Assembly: GCA_045535505.1 (NCBI GenBank)
Contig: JAZSLU010000045.1
Location: 9,291-73,290, forward strand
Length of the DNA: 64,000 nucleotides
Origin: CAKSST01 sp045535505
GTDB lineage: Bacteria; Bacillota; Clostridia; Oscillospirales; Acutalibacteraceae
Direction: 5' to 3'
In this document: piece after piece, positions 61,181 to 64,000 of the stretch
Layout: every line of letters begins with the position of its first letter
How positions within the stretch are numbered: the first letter of the stretch is position 1
The notes under the pieces: generated by a model
The model's database searches: none
What the model was told of the DNA's origin: nothing
What the model saw: only the letters and a program-made list of their open reading frames with translations
Made by a program: the position numbers and the translations under genes

Positions 61181-61660
61181 ATGGAAAAGTTAGCTACCTG
61201 TTGCTTTACGGGACATAGAAAATTAACCTTGCAACAAACGTGCTTTGCTTATGAAAAAACAAAAGAAATAATAAAGGAACTTATAAGCAGTGAATATAAG
61301 AATTTTTGTTGCGGGGGAGCTCTTGGTTATGATACTGTTGCGGCAAATGTGGTTATTGAACTGCGTGAGCAGTATGATATTAAACTTGTGCTTATATTGC
61401 CATGCGAAAATCAAGATATGTATTTCACACCACAACAACGCGCGGTTTATAACGAAATAAAGCAAAAAGCAGACAAGGTTATCTATACCGAACAAGAGTA
61501 TAAACGTGGATGTATGCACAAAAGAAACCGGGCGCTTGTGGATGTGAGTAGCGTGTGCGTTTGTTGCAGTATATATGAAAAAGGCGGCACGGCTTACACT
61601 ATTGATTATGCACACAAAAAAGGTCTTAAAGTTATAAATTTGTTTGGCGGGGAAGAATAA
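61181..61660 (+). CDS. SLOG/DUF1273 (YpsA-like) nucleotide-binding protein
   Basis: 159 residues from ATG 61181 (SD AGAGGGG). Typical DUF1273 start CCFTGHRKL, nucleotide-binding CCGGALGYDTVAANVVIELR, and a late YEKGGTAYTIDYAHKKGLKVINL. The SLOG fold binds nucleotides or ligands such as ADP-ribose derivatives. YpsA affects division and stress in Bacilli. No partner gene is visible. Confidence 0.88.
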   Translation: MEKLATCCFTGHRKLTLQQTCFAYEKTKEIIKELISSEYKNFCCGGALGYDTVAANVVIELREQYDIKLVLILPCENQDMYFTPQQRAVYNEIKQKADKVIYTEQEYKRGCMHKRNRALVDVSSVCVCCSIYEKGGTAYTIDYAHKKGLKVINLFGGEE

Positions 61661-61683
61661 TACAATAATAAATAAAAAAAGGC

Positions 61684-61712
61684 TTGATTTTTTTTTGGCG
61701 GTGTGGTATATT
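61684..61712 (+). promoter_or_regulatory. Probable promoter of rplS
   Basis: TTGATT (61684-61689), 17-base spacer, TATATT (61707-61712) preceded by GTGG. Confidence 0.55.
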
Positions 61713-61714
61713 AT

Positions 61715-61850
61715 TTAGGCTTTTGATTTCACTCAAACCTTTTTCGTAATTTTTTACGGTTTTATGAGTGGGTTCATTGCCGATTGTACGACATTGAAAC
61801 GGGTGGTCCTCTGCCGCAGTATTGTGCGACATGAACATCTGCATTTTTAA
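61715..61850 (+). ncRNA. Structured rplS leader, candidate L19 leader
   Basis: ACTCA/TGAGT and AACC/GGTT arms with an inner CGTAA/TTACG hairpin are followed by GTTCAT (near 61771) and ATGAAC (near 61830), which can pair around a GGTGGTCCTCTGCCGC core. L19 mRNAs of Firmicutes are known to carry a leader motif. My assignment rests on position and pairing, not on a model match. Confidence 0.5.
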
Positions 61851-61864
61851 AAGGAGGACTAAAA

Positions 61865-62206
61865 ATGGACGCTATTAAAAATCTTGTTGCTGACCAGATT
61901 AACGAAAACGCACCTAAAATTGTTGTTGGTGACACTGTACGTGTTTACGTTAAAATTCGTGAGGGCGAGAAATCAAGAACTCAGGCTTTTGAGGGTACTG
62001 TAATTGCCAAAAATAATTCAGGCATTGCTGAAACCTTTACCGTACGCCGTGTTTCATACGGTGTTGGTGTTGAGCGTGTTTTCCCCGTACACTCTCCCAA
62101 CGTTGAAAAGGTTGAAACAATAAGAAGAGGCCGTGTTCGCAGATCAAAGCTTTACTATCTGCGTGACAGAGTTGGTAAATCTGCCAAAGTTAAAGAGAGA
62201 ATATAA
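61865..62206 (+). CDS. rplS: 50S ribosomal protein L19
   Basis: Interface protein near bridge B8. The 113 residues include [28 protein letters not shown], the conserved [23 protein letters not shown], and [34 protein letters not shown]. trmD and rimM, often just upstream, are not here. Confidence 0.97.
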   Translation: MDAIKNLVADQINENAPKIVVGDTVRVYVKIREGEKSRTQAFEGTVIAKNNSGIAETFTVRRVSYGVGVERVFPVHSPNVEKVETIRRGRVRRSKLYYLRDRVGKSAKVKERI

Positions 62207-62225
62207 GTTTTTTATAAAATCTCAT

Positions 62226-62256
62226 CGGGGACTTTTTGCAAAAAAGTCCCCGTTTT
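62226..62256 (+). terminator. Terminator between rplS and lepB
   Basis: CGGGGACTTTTT (62226-62237) and AAAAAAGTCCCCG (62240-62252) then TTTT. It would give rplS a higher transcript level than lepB, whose ATG is 17 bp further on. Confidence 0.75.
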
Positions 62257-62273
62257 AATTTGGAGGACGTAAT

Positions 62274-62873
62274 ATGTCAGAATATTATACAGATGCGCCC
62301 GTAAAGAAAAAGGGTAAATATACAAAAATCAAAAAAGATATTTTTGAATGGCTGGATGTTGCTGTTGTTTCTGTTATTTTTGTTATAGTGCTGTTGACAT
62401 TGATATTACGTGTTGTCAATATTAACGGCGAGTCGATGGAAAACACCCTTTTTAGCAATGAAAAAATAATTATTTCAAACATATTTTATCAGCCTGAGTA
62501 TGGCGATATTGTTGTGATTTCGCGCAATATGGAAAATTCGTCTGACGAGGTTGCAAAGCAACCGCTTATAAAGCGTATTATTGCAACGCAAGGACAAACG
62601 GTTGACATTGATTTTGAAAAGGGTATTGTTTATGTTGACGGCAAGGCTTTGGTTGAAGATTATATCAAAACGCCTACTAACTTAAAGTATGACTTGCAGT
62701 TTCCGATTACGGTGCCCGAGGGTCATGTTTTTGTTATGGGCGATAATCGTAACGGCTCTATTGATAGCCGTTCAAGCACAATAGGAAATAACGGAATGAT
62801 AGACCAACGCTATATTCTTGGCAAGGCTATTTATCGAGTCTGGCCGTTTAGCAGGGCAGGAAGTTTAGAATAA
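62274..62873 (+). CDS. lepB: Signal peptidase I
   Basis: Cleaves Sec signal peptides on the outer membrane face. 199 residues. One membrane helix at about 28-50, the catalytic serine in NGESMENTLF near 60, the catalytic lysine in LIKRIIATQGQ near 100, and box E GDNRNGSIDSR near 157. SD TTGGAGG. Order rplS-lepB-ylqF-rnhB is typical. Confidence 0.95.
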   Translation: MSEYYTDAPVKKKGKYTKIKKDIFEWLDVAVVSVIFVIVLLTLILRVVNINGESMENTLFSNEKIIISNIFYQPEYGDIVVISRNMENSSDEVAKQPLIKRIIATQGQTVDIDFEKGIVYVDGKALVEDYIKTPTNLKYDLQFPITVPEGHVFVMGDNRNGSIDSRSSTIGNNGMIDQRYILGKAIYRVWPFSRAGSLE

Positions 62874-62879
62874 TTTTTC

Positions 62880-62916
62880 AAAGCCGTATTCAAATTTTTT
62901 GAAATACGGCTTTTTT
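62880..62916 (+). terminator. Terminator after lepB
   Basis: AAAGCCGTATT (62880-62890) pairs with AATACGGCTTTTTT (62903-62916). Confidence 0.8.
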
Positions 62917-62980
62917 ATGCTTTAAAATAAATGTATTATGTGGTAAAATAATATTAACAATTATATGGGAGGCGCAACAA

Positions 62981-63832
62981 ATGAAGGACAGCAACCAAAA
63001 CCTTAACTGGTTTCCTGGACATATGGCCAAAACCCGCCGTCTTATTACAGAGCAGTTGAAACTGTGTGATGCGGTGGTTGAAATTGTTGACGCAAGGATA
63101 CCTATAAGCAGTCGCAATCCTGAAATAAACAAAATTACCGAGCGTAAACCTCGTATTATGTTACTAAACAAGTGCGATTATGCAGACGCGGCACAAACAA
63201 ACAAGTGGGTTAAATATTTTGAGAGTAAAGGTATAGTTGCTTTGCCTGTTGATTGTAAAACCGGCAAAGGCCTTAACGCTTTTAAACCAACGGTATATAA
63301 TTTGCTTAAAGAAAAGCTTGATGCTGACAAGGCAAAGGGATATACTCGCTCTTTAAGGTTAATGATTGTTGGCATACCTAACGTCGGAAAGTCATCTTTT
63401 ATTAACCGTATGGCAGGCGGCGCAAAAGCAAAGGTTGAAGACCGCCCCGGTGTGACTAGGAGCAACGGTTGGTATAAAATTGATTCGAGAATAGACCTTC
63501 TTGATACTCCCGGTGTACTTTGGCCCAAGTTTGATGACGAGCAGGTTGCATTAAGGCTTGCTTTTACGGGTGCGATTAAAGACCAAGTGACCGATGTTGA
63601 AGATTTGGCGGTGCGTTTGCTTGCACTGATGGCGCAAAATTATCCCCAAATGCTTTTTGACCGCTATGGCGTTGAGGTGAACGAGCCTTACGAAATGCTT
63701 TGTGACGTTGCTAATAAGCGCAGTCTTAAAGCAAGAGGCAATCAGCCTGATACAATGCGTGCGTCTGTTATGCTGCTGGATGAGTTTCGAGGCGGCAAAA
63801 TTGGAAAAATCACTTTAGATGAATGCAGGTGA
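62981..63832 (+). CDS. ylqF: Ribosome biogenesis GTPase YlqF/RbgA
   Basis: Circularly permuted GTPase needed for a late step of 50S assembly. 283 residues, starting LNWFPGHMAKTRR. The G motifs come in the permuted order: NKCD near 59, then GIPNVGKSS near 129, then DTPG near 173, with the C-terminal rRNA-binding part after 230. 6 bp separate it from rnhB. Confidence 0.95.
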   Translation: MKDSNQNLNWFPGHMAKTRRLITEQLKLCDAVVEIVDARIPISSRNPEINKITERKPRIMLLNKCDYADAAQTNKWVKYFESKGIVALPVDCKTGKGLNAFKPTVYNLLKEKLDADKAKGYTRSLRLMIVGIPNVGKSSFINRMAGGAKAKVEDRPGVTRSNGWYKIDSRIDLLDTPGVLWPKFDDEQVALRLAFTGAIKDQVTDVEDLAVRLLALMAQNYPQMLFDRYGVEVNEPYEMLCDVANKRSLKARGNQPDTMRASVMLLDEFRGGKIGKITLDECR

Positions 63833-63838
63833 GCCAAA

Positions 63839-63927
63839 ATGCCCGACTATGCTTTTGAAAATGAATGTATAAAAAAAGGCTTTAGCACAGTATGCGGCGT
63901 TGATGAAGCGGGAAGAGGCCCTTTGGC
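63839..63927 (+). CDS. rnhB: Ribonuclease HII, truncated at adapter junction
   Basis: Only the first 29 codons remain: MPDYAFENECIKKGFSTVCG then VDEAGRGPL, where DEAGRGPLAG is the RNase HII active-site motif (first catalytic D and E). After GPL(A) the sequence changes to synthetic adapter at about 63928. The frame stays open to the window end, but those residues are not natural. The real gene should be about 200 codons. Confidence 0.88.
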
Positions 63928-64000
63928 AAGTCGGAGGCCAAGCGGTCTTAGGAAGACAAAATTTGTATTCAACTCCTTGGCTCACAGAACGACATGGCTA
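63928..64000. other. MGI/BGI sequencing adapter contamination
   Basis: 63928-63959 begins AAGTCGGAGGCCAAGCGG and matches the 32-nt MGI/BGI (DNBSEQ) adapter as I know it. Then come exactly 10 bases (63960-63969), the barcode length, and then CAACTCCTTGGCTCACAGAA onward to 64000, matching the second adapter part. It is not genomic. Confidence 0.95.

Noticed and set aside
63928..64000. Continuation of the rnhB protein after GPLA
   Set aside because: The frame stays open, but the DNA is sequencing adapter, so the residues are artificial.

Overview
The window is about 64 kb of a low-to-moderate GC, Gram-positive anaerobe of class Clostridia, most like the gut Oscillospirales/Ruminococcaceae. Supporting signs are the Firmicute gene orders (S10-spc-alpha cluster with adk, map, a KOW protein and infA; rplS-lepB-ylqF-rnhB; rplI-dnaB; tilS-ftsH), RNase J, YmdB, YloU/YloV, strong SD sequences with TTGACA/TATAAT promoters, cysteine-rich (C+) versions of S14, L24, L33, L36 and S4, and the mobile-element proteins TnpV and DUF6809. 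The last 73 bases are not genomic: they match the known MGI/BGI sequencing-adapter layout (adapter, 10-base barcode, adapter), so the natural sequence stops inside rnhB at about 63927.

Layout. 1-15393: S10-spc-alpha ribosomal protein cluster on + (rpsJ partial to rplQ) with secY, adk, map, infA and rpoA. 15400-16810: membrane-anchored XRE regulator and a degenerate PAP2-like protein. 16811-17053: a dense array of small hairpins beside rpsI. 17054-22367: two more translation operons on minus, rplM-rpsI and rpmG-secE-nusG-rplK-rplA plus rplJ-rplL with an L10 leader. A small AbrB-type regulator lies between them. rpoB/rpoC do not follow rplL. 22598-37222: housekeeping and cell-envelope genes (WalJ-like hydrolase, murA, mtaB, HPr-like protein, NAD(P)H-hydrate dehydratase, a G5/3D wall protein, amidase, recG, yloV/yloU, solute-binding lipoprotein, ymdB).

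37319-39198 is a small accessory spot: a gene of unknown function, DUF6809 and tnpV, tRNA-Pro(UGG), and a 17-bp duplicate of the tRNA 5' end. 39199-49102 holds a pseudouridine synthase, DUF421, a complete PAP2 phosphatase, small membrane and redox proteins, an aconitase X pair with an Fe-S flavin enoate-reductase-like enzyme, and pnuC with an amidohydrolase. 49297-56089: rnjA, rplI, dnaB, tilS, ftsH. 56171-59604: AraC regulator divergent from nagA and an N-terminally extended ROK protein. 59640-61009: a cobalamin-riboswitch operon with a DUF4430 lipoprotein and an ECF-type S component. 61181-64000: SLOG protein, rplS with a structured leader, lepB, ylqF and truncated rnhB.

How it fits together. 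Most of the window makes ribosomes, initiates transcription and translation, and exports proteins. Its minus-strand operons each carry a clear sigma-A type promoter and are closed by hairpin-T terminators, many placed between convergent genes. The most promising less-described parts are the riboswitch-controlled DUF4430/ECF pair (probable B12 uptake), the dehydratase-plus-enoate-reductase operon at 42.7-46.5 kb, the SecE with an extra membrane domain, the ROK protein with an extra N-terminal domain, and the hairpin array. I saw no CRISPR array, prophage, rRNA operon or complete insertion sequence.
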